Positions 11,386-23,214 of a stretch of 64,000 nucleotides of DNA are shown in pieces. Source of the stretch: Chelonoidis abingdonii (lineage: Eukaryota > Chordata > Testudines > Testudinidae); NCBI RefSeq assembly GCF_003597395.2, contig NC_133770.1:86925642-86989641 (forward strand), written 5' to 3'. Under the pieces are notes generated by a model. It had not been told where the DNA came from. It saw only the letters and a list, made by a program, of their open reading frames with translations, and searched no databases. Every line of letters starts with the position of its first letter. The first letter of the stretch is position 1. A program made the translations under genes and the position numbers.

Positions 11386-14300
11386 GGACTAATTCTCATC
11401 TGTCTTACTCAAATTTTACACTGGGACAACTCCACTGACTTCAAAGAAGGCACTCCTGATTTACATCAGCATAAGCAGGGAGACAATTAGACTTCGGGTA
11501 TTTATTTTAACCTTGATTCTCAACTTTGAAAAGGAAAAGTTTAGCCCTCAGTGTTGGTATTCAGCAACAGGCTAAGCGTCTTTTTTACAAGATATTCTAA
11601 AACTAGCCAAACAGTTGTTTGCCAGCAAAAATTAAAAAGCTGTAAACTATGCTAGTTTTATAGCCACAAACACAATCTTCCAGTTGTTAAATAAATTGTA
11701 TAGCAAATGACACTGGAATCCATTTGGAATGTGGATCAAGTTTTTCAGCTCCATAGTCAACAGTTTCAAAGTTGGATGCCTAAAGGCAGGTACCTCAATC
11801 TACATTTGGACACGTAAATAAGCAGTCTAGAATTCAAAAGCTGTTAAGAACCTTTTGTTCCCTTTGAAGACAATGAAAGTTGTTTGTGCTAAGCATTTCT
11901 GAACAGCAGATCACTTATTTACATTCATACTGTATTTTGGCAAGTAAATGTCTACCTTTAATCACCCAAGTGTGAAAATTCTGGCTTTATCCTACAGAAA
12001 GTGTTTGCTGCTGCTATTTAGGGCCAAGGGAGACTATATTTTATAACAATAACATTCCAACAAAATCACTGCTCAATATACACATCATACCAAATGGAAC
12101 AGAATCTTAGATTAATCCTCACTCCCTATTCCTACCATACATAGCTGAGAAGCAAAAAAACATATTTTTAGCTGAAATTCATCAAACATAATATATTTTA
12201 ACAATACCTCCATAAATAGACCAAAAGGAAATATTCCAAAGGAACTAGTGTTACACTCCTGATAACAATCAGCCTTTTGTTTTTATAAATAACTTCACTT
12301 GATGCAACAAAAAAAAAAAAAAAAAAGATGACTTTACACTGGGCATTAGGAGCATTTCATAATTATAGGCAGGACTTGCAGCACCATCCTTTGTTATAGT
12401 TCAGCAACTCTTTCCATTATAAGACCCTTATTAGTTGCAAAACTTTAACCATTTCAGCTGAAATATTCCATGTCAGGTATCTGCCTCAAGTTGAAATTTT
12501 TCTGGAAAATTTCTGCCAAAACAGTTCAACCCTTTCCAAGAATGTTTTGCCCGAGTTAAGAAATTCTAGAAACCTTTTAAAAAGTGTAGTGCCTCCATAC
12601 TTTGGAGCAGGAATTTGAAATGTGTCAGGGCTGTGACTTTTGCTGTCCATGAAAATCCATCCAAATTTCGTCAGATTATAAGCCTTAGAAAAATTTCGGT
12701 TTTCACATGCTCCGTAAAGGCTTCTTCAATTTTAGCGGCTAAAAATCTGCAAAGATTCCAACCTCACTGCGCATGCTACCCTCTCATAGCTTCTATTGCT
12801 CACCAGAATACACATTCACCATCCCTGAAGGGCAACTGAGCATTTGCCACTCCAATGTTACACAGATGAAGCTGGACTTTCCCTATAACTGCTACTCTGG
12901 GGCAGGGTGGGGACAAGCAGGGAGCGTGTCTCTACTGTGCTCTCAGTGACCCTTCTTGCTGGCAGCTTGGCAGCATGGAGGAGCAAGCTACCTAATCTGA
13001 TTTGAGTAAGGACAAGAGCTAGACTGAGGATGAGGGAAAGGACAGATTGAGACATGGAGTCTAGTGGGTGGGGAGAGAAACTGTTACTGGCATCTGTAAG
13101 GGAAGAGGCTGGGACTAGCTAGTCAATGAAACAGACTGGGACCGGGGGGCGGAGGAGCGGGAGGGGAGACAAAGGCTCAGAACAGTTGGGCAAGAAGACA
13201 GAGATGATGAGGGAAAATGGGGGGAAGAATTGAGAGTCAGTTGTGTGCAGGTGAGAGCACTGATCAAATGATGAGCCTGGAGATGGGGAGAACCCGGGAC
13301 TGGCTGAAAAACGGGACTGGAAGTAAGAAACAGAGCAGGGGGAAAATTCAGAGAGAGTCTAGAGAGGGAGACTGGGAGCCAGTGAGAGGTAGGAGAGTAG
13401 AGAAGATCAGGGCAAATGAATCAGGGAGAAACTGGGACTGAAAAGAACAGTACGTGATTGTGTAATTATAGACACATTATATATTGTAATGCATATGCAC
13501 AAGTGGGCTGAATTAAGGTTGCACAGGTAACCTTAATTCTGTCATTTCATGGGTTTCAAGTGCTTGACTTTGGAATCCTAATAGTGTTTTTAACTGTAAC
13601 TTGGTTTTTCTATGCATTTCATACTTAATTTCCCCCAACATCTGACTGTGTTTTGCAAATAAATTTGATGCAACTACAGCAAAAAACCCTTGTATGATAA
13701 ATTTCTGTAATTAAAAAAAAAGTCACTGAATCATGCAGTTCACTGTGAAGGCATGAACTTTTTCCATAGATTTAACAGCATAAAAGACACGGAGCTGAGT
13801 CACACGTGATCAGGTTCTCTGTATTCCAGCTGTCTGCTGGAAAACATTGGGACTCTGATCAACACAGTTGAACACACTGACTCCCAAACCCTGGGAGAGT
13901 CCAGTCAAGATTTTCGAAAGGACAGGCTTCAAAGTCCTTATGGAACCTTCTAAATAAAGTGATCTGATTTTCAAAAGTCTAAGCAACGCCAAATGGAGAA
14001 AGCTATTCCACTGATGAAAAGCATACATATTGTATTCATTTATTTCCTAAAGGATTTAAATAAAAAAAATTCAGAAGCAACTAAAGTCTTCCATAGCTTT
14101 AGTGTAATAACTGGATTTGAGTGCTTTTTTTTGGTTTGCTGTTTTCTAAATAGGGGCCTAATAAGTCTTGCTTTCTTGTACGCTGAGTTCTGCAATTCAT
14201 GAATAATACATTCTCTCTGAAATAAGGATAAAAACAATAGAAAATGATCTCAAACTTTCTTTCAAATATTTAATATAACCAAACTACACTGTAAAACAAT

Positions 14301-14740
14301 TACCAATTCTTCCTTGAATATATGTATGCGATTCATTATCACCAAGGAAAGTTACGAATTTCAATCAACAGGAAACTGACACTTCAGATGGAAAATTATG
14401 AAGAAAATGAAAACATGCTAAATAAGTATGTGCTGTCACATGAAGCACTTATACATTTTATCAACTTCAGCAGGACTATACCTGAATGTGCTGGTATATG
14501 TAACATTTTTAAGTCAAATCTAACTGGTGCTTGTTTCATTATCTGGAAAAAAAAACAAAATACAAAAAACAGTGGTTTGACTCAAGACTATTTTAGATAT
14601 TTTTAAAGCATTTGTAAGTGTCTTTAAAGTAGAAAAACATATAAACACAGACAAAGATAGACAAAAATATATTTAGCACATGCACAATATACAAGTCACT
14701 CCTACTATTATAATTTAAGTGTCAATGAGCCACGGGCCTA
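11386..14740. other. ULK4 intron with poorly defined repeats
   Basis: At 11,391-11,480 the sequence resembles an old palindromic vertebrate repeat, with text such as caactccactgacttcaaag. An A18 run is at about 12,309-12,327. At 12,860-13,440 there is purine-rich sequence with repeated GACTGGGA-type motifs, possibly a degenerate repeat. No ULK4 exon or other gene was identified. A splice-like site at 12,803 was examined and rejected. Confidence 0.45.
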
Positions 14741-14829
14741 GAACCCGGGTCCACAAGGTTCATGGGAGCAGCCATGCTCCACAACCCTCCACCCAGCAGC
14801 TTATCAGTAGCTTACCTGAGACCCATGCA

Positions 14830-15798
14830 GCCCAGCCCCAGTGCGAGGCGCGACCCTAAGGTCTAATTGGCTGAGTCCCAAAGCAGCTGATTGGCCACTG
14901 GCCCTGCTTAAGTTAGCAGCAGCACCAGGAAGCTGTCCCAACAACTGGGCTCCACTTCCCTTTGGACCATGCCTTGTGTTTCGTGCTTGCAGCTTGATCT
15001 TCTGGCTTTCTGACCCAGCTTAACTGCTGGCATCTGAATTATGGTTCCTGACCTCCAGTTCGTCTCCCACCTCTTGATTCCCTGGTATCCTGACCTAGCT
15101 TGACTCTGGTTCCCAATTTGTGGTTCTGATCTCCAGTTTGTCTCCTGCTTCTGACCTCCCAGTGTCTCAACTCAGTTGACTCTTGACTCCTGCCTCATAA
15201 CTGTGAACTCTGGCTTTAGTAGGTCTGGCAGCCCACAACCCACACATGACAGCTTGTTCGGACCACTATAACCCTGTAGGACTGAGCTCAGTGCAAGAAG
15301 GATGGACCCAGCAGCACAACCACAGTCACCAGAAGTATCAGACTTGCCCAGCGTGGATAATCAAGCACTGCAGTCTTAAGTTGCACAGCTGACCTTGGAC
15401 AACCAGCAGCCGTAGGAGCAAGCAAGGCAAATCAGCACCAAGAACACTGCAAATACAGCTGCTGTACTTTTCCCCAAACAGAAGGCCCGTGATATATTGG
15501 CCTAAATAGTCTGGTAGTTCCAGGGTTTCATGCACCAATGCCATCTTCTGTTTCTGATGTGTCCCCAGACCTAAGCCTCTGACCCAGCCAAAGTGGCCTT
15601 GGTAATTTGCATGCTGATGGTAAGCACATTAGATGACCCTCCTTTCCCTCTCCGCCACTGGAAGGCCACACCCCAAGTGCTGTCAAACTGAGCAACCTTT
15701 CTCCAACTGATGTCTGACATCTTTGATGACCTTCACAGAGCTCAAACAGGGCCAGGCTATTCACAACTGGACAGTCCCTGCAATGTGCATGGTCTACA
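14830..15798 (+). mobile_element. Ty3/gypsy remnant: LTR/leader and gag start
   Basis: The stretch 14,960-15,290 is rich in CTGACC/TTGACTC-type repeats, as seen in the leader or LTR of turtle gypsy elements. At 15,302 a frame opens with MDPAAQPQSPEVSDLPS, a gag-like start, and soon runs into stops. The RNase H-like part follows at 15,799. Boundaries are approximate and no flanking duplication was found. Confidence 0.5.
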
Positions 15799-16400
15799 AT
15801 GTTTTTTAGACTTCTCAAACTTCTACCAGAGATTCATTTAGAATTTTTCAAAACACAAGCCAAGCCCCTTACTGCCACACTCCAGAAAGACATGCAGTTC
15901 CACTGGTCACCCACAGCCCAGCACATATTCAAGCAGTTGAAGCTTGCCTTCACCACAGCTCCAGTATTGACCTATCCAGGTGCCATGCAAGCTTTTGTTG
16001 TGGAAGCAGATGTCTTTAATATGTTAGTCAGGGCAGTCCTCTCCCAAAGGAAAATATTACACTCCATCTCCTACCACTTGAGGAAGCTCACCCATGCTGA
16101 GCAAAACTGCAAGATCTTCAACAAGAGCTCCTGGCAATTAAAATCACCTTCAAAGAGAAGCAACACTACTTGGAAGGGCCCACCATCAGGTTCAAGTGTT
16201 CACTGACCATAAGAACCAGAGATTCTTGCGCAGGGCTAAGTCCCTAAACCAATGACAGCTCCAGTGCCCTATTCTTCTCCTGGTTAAACTTTACCTTGAC
16301 CTACTGCCCAGAAATGGCAAGGTCGACACCTTGTCCCAAAGATATGGTTCTGGCCCAAGGTCCCAGTTTGGAATCCAAACTACAGTGTATGCATCTCACT
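15799..16400 (+). pseudogene. Ty3/gypsy pol remnant (RT end to RNase H)
   Basis: A 135-codon open stretch (15,799-16,206) shows the RT-to-RNase H region of gypsy pol, including AFTTAPVLTYPGAMQAFVVE and then RAVLSQ. In active elements an aspartate follows VVET/VVEA as part of the RNase H fold. A second block at 16,290-16,330 (LTYCPEMARS) corresponds to the RPGSKNGK-type end of RNase H, in another frame. Protease, most of RT and integrase are missing, so this is an internally deleted, inactive copy. It lies on the plus strand, opposite to ULK4. Confidence 0.7.
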
Positions 16401-16419
16401 GTTTCCATGTCCATATTGA

Positions 16420-17989
16420 ATCAATTCACGGCGGGGGGGGGAGGGGAGAGGGGAAGGGGAAAATCAGCCAAGTGTTTTCCTCAATAACCTCTCATTTATA
16501 TTGGCCAAAATCAGAGTTCCCACTGAAGGCAGAAGCAGATTTTTAAAATTTACAGTTAACATTAGGCTTGATTAACTACCAGAGATTGTAGAAAACTCTG
16601 CTGAAGTATCATGTCCGTTTATTCCCTGGAGTTTCCCAGAGAGTAATATTTACCTGGCAAACTGCTCTCAAACAAATGGTGGAACCAAAGTTGTGGGGAA
16701 AAAAAATTTTTCCATGAAAATGTCTCAGAGACTTGACAAAAAGTCAGGCTATGTCATGAAAAAAACAAAACAAAATCAAAACCTACTTGACTAATCTTAA
16801 ACGTCACCTGCTCCTGGGCCTATCATGGTATAAACAGGACATTTTGGACTGGACTTGAGTTTAAACCAGGTTAACTAGAATCATGTTTAAAAGTGGCCTT
16901 TACTGGAAAGATGCTAACACAGTTTCACTGGCCAGTGAATTCATGGATGAAATGCACTAACAGCAAAGACAAGCCAGGGACAAATGGACTCACCAGTCAA
17001 ATCAAGTGTAGTTTTAAATGATGGAAAAAATTCTTTCAAAACACTATCCTTAAAAGCTAACTATTTAGATTGTTATAAGGAGTTGATAACAGGGTGACTT
17101 AAAATGGTGAAACCAAGGAACAGTAACTATTAAAAACAAAGGGGTTTTGTTTATTTTTCAGTTTAAAGCATAGATCTTTTTCGTAAGTACAGACTGTAAG
17201 CAATAGTCTTTCCACAGTCAGAATGATAGCTGTCTCCGGTACAAAATATTTCAGTCCAAACACCTGCAATTTATTAATTAAAGTTCTTTAAAATAACTTG
17301 ATTTTTTGTACATAGAAGCCATCACACCATTCAGCACAAGTGGCAGTCTCTGCTCAAGACTCTCTGTACTAGAGGAGTTTTCCAGATCAGGATTAAGGTG
17401 CCCTAGCAGAGAATTGTGAACATTTGTCCAGTGTTGCCTACAACTTTAGTTTCTCATTTTCAGAAACATTCAATTAATATTTTTAGAAAAATTAATATCT
17501 AAACCTTGCCAGTTTTTCTGCAGCCTGCAAACATCCCGCAACAGAAGTCCGTGTGAAAATCTAATCCTAGCGTAAAAGCATTAGTATCCAGTGAGAAGAC
17601 ACCTAAATCTACAAGGTTTCACTTTAATAAGCATACCTTTAAATAAATATCGGTTGAGACTATATGTTACTGGAGTTTAATAAGTGAATGCAAGATATCA
17701 AAAGGTAAATCTGCAAGGGCACCAAATGCAACATTTAGTAGCTTCCACTACTTGTGGGAAACCCTTTCAGATTAATATTTGATCCTCAAATAAATCAGTT
17801 CTCCATACTGACTGTATAATAGGGCCATACAAAACTGCAGAAATCTTGTCAAAAGACTTAGCGATGACTGGTTGAAGCTGTTTATGATAAGAACAATGAA
17901 GGAAAGGAAAAGAGTGGTCATTCTGTGCAATAAATAACACAGCACAGCAAGTTCCTTAATCTATTCTTTAGTATCTTACTTCACCATAC
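16420..17989. other. ULK4 intron, no gene seen
   Basis: A G-rich run at 16,431-16,460, then AT-rich sequence without recognised domains. Several palindromic or repeat-like phrases occur but none can be named. The region directly follows (on the minus strand) ULK4 exon 12 at 17,990-18,094. Confidence 0.5.
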
Positions 17990-18094
17990 CTTTGGATTGT
18001 CAATAACAGGGGTTACAAAAAGGTCAGACTCTGTGTAAATGAGCTCTTTTATCTTGGACTCCATGACCTGCTGGCTTGAGTGTACATTTTTACC
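17990..18094 (-). CDS. ULK4: ULK4 coding exon 12 (post-kinase linker)
   Basis: A 105-nt, phase-0 exon of exactly 35 codons. The minus strand reads GKNVHSSQQVMESKIKELIY and then TESDLFVTPVIDNPK. This matches the ULK4 block in the linker between the pseudokinase and the helical repeats (in human, a similar IYTDSDLVVTPIIDNPK). The acceptor is TAG (plus-strand CTA at 18,095-18,097) and the donor GTATG (17,985-17,989). It ends codon 431 by my count. Confidence 0.95.
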
Positions 18095-19041
18095 CTAGAA
18101 CAAGAACAAAAATACAGTAGACAGGTTTGTAAGAAAAGTTTTCAAAATTTTTGCTGTAATATATTTCTTTTGAACATTACCAAACTACATTGTATGGATA
18201 ACGCAAATACTCTGTGTTTGTATTATTTGCTTTATGGTAGTGAATAGATTCCTTAACTAAGATCAGGTCCCACTGTGCTAGCCACTATACAAGCATACCC
18301 TTACTGTATGTCTACACTACAAAATGAGGTCGAATCTATAGAAGTCGGTTTTTCAAAAATCGTTTTTATACAGTGCATTAAGTTGGTGGACTGCATCCAC
18401 AGTACTGAGGCTAGCGTTGACTTCCAGAGCGTTGCACTATGGGTAGCTATCCCACAGTTCCTGCAGTCTCTGCCACCCATTGGAATTCTGGGTTGAGATC
18501 CCAATGCCTGATGGTGCAAAAAACAGTGTTGTGGGTGATTCTGGGTACATGTCGTCAGGCCCCCTTCATCTCCCTCCGTGAAAGCAACAGCAGACAATTG
18601 TTTCGCGCCTTTTTTCCTGGGCTACCTGTGCAGACACCATACCATGGCAAGCATGGAGCCTGCTCAGCTGACCATCACCGTAAGTCTCCTGGATGCTGGC
18701 AGATGTGGCACTGCATTGGTACACAGAGGCAGCTCATTGCCTTTTGGCAGCAGATGGTGCATTACGACTGGTAGCCATCGTTGTCGTATTCCTGGGTGCT
18801 CTTTTAGCCGACCTCGGTGAGGTCAGTCGGGGCGCCTGGGCAAACAGAGGGATGATTCAGTCACATTATTCCAATCTTCTGCCGAGCACCCAGGAGATGA
18901 TGATGGCTAGCAGTCGAACTGCACTGTCTGCTGCTAGCCTAAAGATGTGAAAGATAGATGGAGTGGATCAAAACAAGAAATAGACCCGATTTGTTTTGTA
19001 TTCATTTGCTTCCTTCCTCCCTCCCTCCATGAAATCAACGG

Positions 19042-19084
19042 CCTGCTAAACCCAGGGGGTTGAGTTCAGTCCTTGAGGGGGCCA
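19042..19084 (+). repeat. SINE-like segment inside the Harbinger element
   Basis: This 43-bp stretch closely matches the B-box part of the tRNA-derived SINE at 45,484-45,525. Both read cctgctaaacccaggg, then a ttgagtt-type B box, then ccttgagggggc. No SINE head or CR1-like tail surrounds it here, so only a piece is present. Confidence 0.75.
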
Positions 19085-19242
19085 TTCTCTGTGACAGTTG
19101 CTTGTGTTTCCCTTTGATGCAAAGCCACTCCCTTTGTGGACTTTAATTCCCTGTAAGCCATGTCATCAGTCACCCCTCCCTCTGTCAGAGCAGACAATCA
19201 TTTCATGCCTTTTTTCAACCCAGACGCCATAGCACTGGGATC

Positions 19243-19935
19243 ATGGAGCCCGCTCAGATCACAGCAGCAATTATGAGCACTGTAAACACCACGTGCATTA
19301 TCCTGGAGTATATGCGGAACCAGAACCTGCCAAAGCAACCAGGTGAGGAGGCGACGGCAACGCAGTGACGAGAACATAGACATGTACACAGACTTCTCAG
19401 AAAGTACAGGCCCCGGCAATGTGCACATCATGGTGTTAATGGGGAAGGTTCACGCCGTGGAACACCGATTCTGGGCCCGGGAAACAAGCACAGACTGGTG
19501 GGACCGCATAGTGTTGTGAGTCTGGGACGATTCCCAGTGGCTGCGAAAACTTTCGCATGCATAAGAGCACTTTCATGGAACTTTGTGACTTGCTTTCCCC
19601 TGCCCTGAAGCACAAGAATACCAACATGAGAGCAGCCCTGTGGAACCTTGCAATGCCAGACAACTACTGATCAGTCAGGCATCAATTTGGAGTGGGCAAA
19701 TCTACTGTGGGGGCTGCAGTGATCTAAGTAGCCCATGCAATAAGAGATATGCTGATATCAAGGGTAGTGACTCTGGGAAATGTGCAGGTCATACTGGATG
19801 GCTTTGCAGAAATGGGATTCTCAACTGTGGTGGGGCAAAAGACAGAACCCATATCCCTATCTTGGCACTGGACCATCAAGCCAGCAAGTACATAAATCAA
19901 AAGGGGTACTTTTCAGTGTGTTTAAATCTTTGAAG
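19243..19935 (+). pseudogene. Harbinger transposase (HARBI1-like), broken
   Basis: Plus-strand fragments correspond to a PIF/Harbinger nuclease. They read EYMRNQNLPKQP near 19,310, then HRFWARETSTDWWDRIVL near 19,463-19,516, then FGVGKSTVGAA near 19,685. Blocks around the first catalytic region follow (ILDGFAEMGF-like, 19,795-19,820; GAKDRTHIPILALDHQASKY, 19,840-19,890). A TGA interrupts at about 19,517, an extra A in an A-run shifts the frame near 19,545, and another stop falls near 19,668. The C-terminal half is absent. It cannot encode an active nuclease. Confidence 0.75.
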
Positions 19936-20780
19936 GATTAGAGTCCAAGATTTCAATAGTATTGGCCTTTTTAAAAGGAAAAGAAAGTTGAGAACTTACA
20001 ATCAACAGTTATATAAATGATTAAATTAATATCATTGTCTCTAAAATCATATTTAAATTAAATCCTTTTATTTTATCACTTAGTTTTATTCAAACTGCAT
20101 TTATGACATTTATGAGAAAATGGGAGCTATTATTCTCTCCCTAAAGTAGGTTTACTCAATACACTAGTAATTACCACCAACTATCAGCTGTGTTTTATGA
20201 TCTGTAATTAAAACATTAACATATTCCTTTTGAGCAGCAGAGGTTGATAGATAAAAAATACATTATTTCAGACATAGCTATGTGTTTGTTTTAAAAAACA
20301 AAACTATTCACGGAAAAAAACACGTTAAAACTGCCACTTTAAATTTAAAAAAATATAGTCAGAAAATATAAGTATCAAGAAAATAACAGCTTTAAAATCC
20401 TAACTTTTAAAAGTCAGACAAAATTATGAAGATGAGTAGTCTTACAATTTATATATTTTGTAAGAAATATTTACATGTGAAAATTAACATTAGACATTTG
20501 AATAATAACCTTAAGAGTAACTTTTAGTTATTTTTTCCCTATGCAATGGAGTTACTCACTACTGTGTTTAATAACTATTGTATGTTATACAAAGTGACTA
20601 ATATAAAGGTAACACATTATACTTGTATTATAATGTATTTTAGAAATTGTACATAGCTTAATATAAGGTATATCAATTGTATATCAGTAATAGATACAAA
20701 AAGAGATCTTTCTGCAATATCAATAGTACATCATTAATGAAAATCTTAGTATTCTGAAATTGAAAGAAGTGTGTGCAATA
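19936..20780. other. AT-rich ULK4 intron, nothing recognised
   Basis: Very AT-rich sequence with no open frame of note, no recognised repeat and no ULK4 exon. Confidence 0.6.
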
Positions 20781-20936
20781 CACCTTAAAGACGGAGCAGC
20801 GAGTTTTTTGGGCCCCGCAGTGCCCGGGTTCCAGCAATATTCAGGGTCTGGGGGGGGGCGGGCTCCACTAATGTTTGGGGCTGGGACTCTCCCCGTCCCA
20901 CCTACCGCCCCGACGCACCTCTCCCAAGTGTCCCAC

Positions 20937-21225
20937 ATCCAGAAGCGGCTCTTTGTTTTTTGCTGCCCCAAGCATGGCAGCCAAGGCTGCCTTTGGTGGC
21001 ACGCATGCAGGCGTTCCGCTGCTCACACAGCCTCGGCGGCATTTCTGTGGGTGATGTGCTGGTCCCGCGCCTTCGGTGTACCCGCTGCCAAATTACCACC
21101 AAATTCATGGGACCAGCGGATGCAGGTATGGCCACCACTGAAGGCTGCCTGACTGCCGCCCTCTGTGGCTTGCCGCCCCAGGCACGCCCTTACTGAGCTA
21201 GTGCCTGGAACCACCCCTGCCCCCA
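20937..21225. mobile_element. hAT-type insertion nested in the GC-rich element
   Basis: Starts with AGAAGCGGCTCTTTG and GCTGCCCCAAGCATGGCAG and ends with a complement-like TGCCTGGAACCACCCCTG. These are the ends I associate with the CAGGGGCGGCTC hAT family of turtles. The neighbouring sequence on either side is continuous with the related element at 10,039-11,377, which lacks this block, and that supports insertion. Edges approximate. Confidence 0.55.
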
Positions 21226-21690
21226 CTTGCTGTCCCCGCACACCTGCCTCTCTCCTGCAGCCCCGCTCTGCTGACTTCTGGCATCAACTGCGGCCACAGG
21301 GTCCTAGTGCCCCCCATCCAATAGTGGCAGGGCAGGCTGGCCTTACCATGCCCTTCTGCCTTGGACACTTCTCTTTTCCGGCAGGACCCTCCACCAGCAC
21401 AGGACCGCCCCTAGCCTGCAGTCACTACTACTGCTCTACGCTGGGCAACGGGAAGCCCCATCCCTCACCCCCAGTGAGGCTACTGTGAGGGGCAAGCAGC
21501 AGGGGAGAAGGCACCATGTGATGGCAAACCCCCCACCCTGGCACCCACCACAGGGGAGTGAGGGGGCTTCCTGGACTTGAGAGGGGCCCTAGGAGCTAGT
21601 GCAGTGACAATGGTGTGGGGTGAGTGTGCTGCTGGGGGGGCCTCTCCCCCAGAGCTCGCTGTCAGCACGGAGAGGTCTGAGGGGAGTCCT

Positions 21691-22315
21691 CCTCTCAGGC
21701 CCAGGCCCAGGCCCAGGCCCAGGGCAGCCTTCCTACACTCCACACTCATTCCCAGCCCTGCCCCACCCCAGAGCCCTCACCCCCCTTCACCCCTATCCTC
21801 TGCCATAGTCTTGAGCCCCTACCACACCCCAAACCCCTCATCCCCAGCCCGAGCTCTCATTCCCCTGCACCCTAACCCTCTGCCCCCTCCTGCATCATGA
21901 ACCCCTCATCTCCAGCCCACAGCCCTCACCCCAATCCTCTGCCCTATCCCTGCGCCCCTTCCCACAGCCCAAATCGCTTATCCCAAGCCCCATCCCTCAT
22001 CTCTTTCCTCTGCACCCCTTCCCAGAGCCTGCACCCCCTCCTTCCACACCCCCTCACATCCCCAAACTCTCCCCCAGAGTCTGCACCTCTCACTCCCTCC
22101 TGCACCCCCAGAGCCTGCATCCAGCATCAAACTCCATCCCAGAGCCTATACCCTAGACCCTCTCCCCCACCCAAACTCCATCCCAGAGCCCAACCTCTCA
22201 CCCCTTCTGCACCCAAACTCCCTCCCAGAGTCTGCACCCCATCCCCTGCCCCAGCCCAGGGCCTGAGCCCCAGACCTCCTCCCCCAACCCAAACTCCCTC
22301 CCAGAGCCTTAGGCA
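21691..22315. repeat. C-rich degenerate minisatellite
   Basis: Contains an exact (cccagg)n run at about 21,699-21,724. It is followed by roughly 600 bp of repeated units with the core ctcccagagcctgcacccc at irregular 30-45-bp spacing. The reading frames crossing it are low-complexity proline/serine strings and not credible proteins. Confidence 0.75.
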
Positions 22316-23036
22316 TGTGGGGGGTGGGTTCGGGGCACCACCAAAATTTCTATAAATTTGCCACTCTTGCTTAAAGATACAGCTTATATAGTCTGGTGCA
22401 ACTGAATTTAGTTACTGTAGTAGATACATTAGTCCTCTTTCCGCTGAACACGTGTTACATCATCTTTCTATAACTCAGAACTTGAAATATTACATTTCTT
22501 GAGAGCTGCCTGTCTCTTACAGGTCAGAGTTAACACTGTTCTTGAAATATCTACTGTTAGTTTTCACACATGCACGATTTTTTTAGTTAATTTATCAGCT
22601 GTAACAATATTGAAACTTTCTTTATATTACCTTATCTTTTCTATATATATTTTCACAATGTTGGATTTTTTTTTTTTAACTATAACATTCCCGGTTATAA
22701 TGTTTTCTGATGTTTGTGTAACATACTACAGTAACCTTATTACCCTTTTTATTTAATTAATTTATGTCTTCATCTGGCAATCTCTTATTTCTCTTAATTA
22801 AGGGGCAAGAGACGCTGAGCTCCCAAAGTTTGGGCTAGTGCAGGGGCAAATTTGGCCCCTGGTGTAATTAACAGCAGCCCTGAGAATTGATCTTAAAATT
22901 CTGCAAATATGTAGGTTTGGGGATTTTTTGTTTTTAATTTCAAGGGGGAATGGAGTGCAAGTTGGCATTATAATGGAATCCAGGTTGCAATATTAACTAT
23001 GGAAATATTGCTCTCTCACAATAATATACTTCTCAC

Positions 23037-23136
23037 CTTTGTCAAGCATAAAGTTCTTTGTTCTGAATTCTGAGTTAAGGCAGCAGTAGCACTATTCATT
23101 TCTACTGCAGTGCTAGTCCTCGGAGTGGGACGAGAG
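23037..23136 (-). CDS. ULK4: ULK4 coding exon 11 (linker)
   Basis: A 100-nt exon on the minus strand reading SRPTPRTSTAVEMNSATAAL and ending in LCLTK. The SRPTPRTSTAVE block is conserved in mammalian ULK4; the rest is diverged, as expected for a linker. The acceptor TTTCAG is on the intron side from 23,137 and the donor GTGAGA is at 23,031-23,036. It starts in phase 2 and ends at a codon boundary (codon 396 by my count). Confidence 0.93.
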
Positions 23137-23214
23137 CTGAAAGACATTTTACAAAAATAAAGGAAGAGTGCTGATTAGCTTTCATGTATTACAAGACTAT
23201 TCTGGATTATGAAA

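Larger units (their letters stand above)
18300..19935 (+). mobile_element. PIF/Harbinger DNA transposon remnant
   Basis: Begins near 18,308 with TCTACACTAC, a typical end of turtle Harbinger-type elements. A GC-richer leader follows, then decayed transposase from about 19,243. The right end is truncated near 19,935, where AT-rich intron resumes; no right terminal repeat is seen. It sits about 200 bp upstream of ULK4 exon 12. Several blocks recur within it (for example the TCATTTC/TTTCGCGCC...TTTTTTC motif near 18,600 and 19,200), suggesting internal duplication in the ancestral element. Confidence 0.75.
20780..22370. mobile_element. Second GC-rich element related to 10,039-11,377
   Basis: Segments align by eye with the element at 10,039-11,377. 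'cccacctaccgcc' at 20,898-20,910 matches about 10,481-10,493. 'agggtcctagtgcccc' at about 21,298 matches about 10,627, and ctgctgggg plus C-rich text follow in both. The left part is interrupted by another insertion (20,937-21,225). The right end reads caccaccaaaatttctat and does not match the end of the first copy, so the two may be subfamilies or this copy may be truncated. No flanking duplication was found. Confidence 0.6.

Noticed and set aside
12781..12860. A splice-like site (minus strand ...TATTCTG|GTGAGC at 12,803) as the end of the missing ULK4 exon
   Set aside because: The last two codons (TAT TCT) and the phase fit YS, but the upstream sequence does not resemble the KFDAK...HLPT block in any frame.
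21577..22355. Proline-rich protein gene in the C-rich tract
   Set aside because: Frames in more than one phase read through the same degenerate minisatellite. There is no start context, splice signal or domain.
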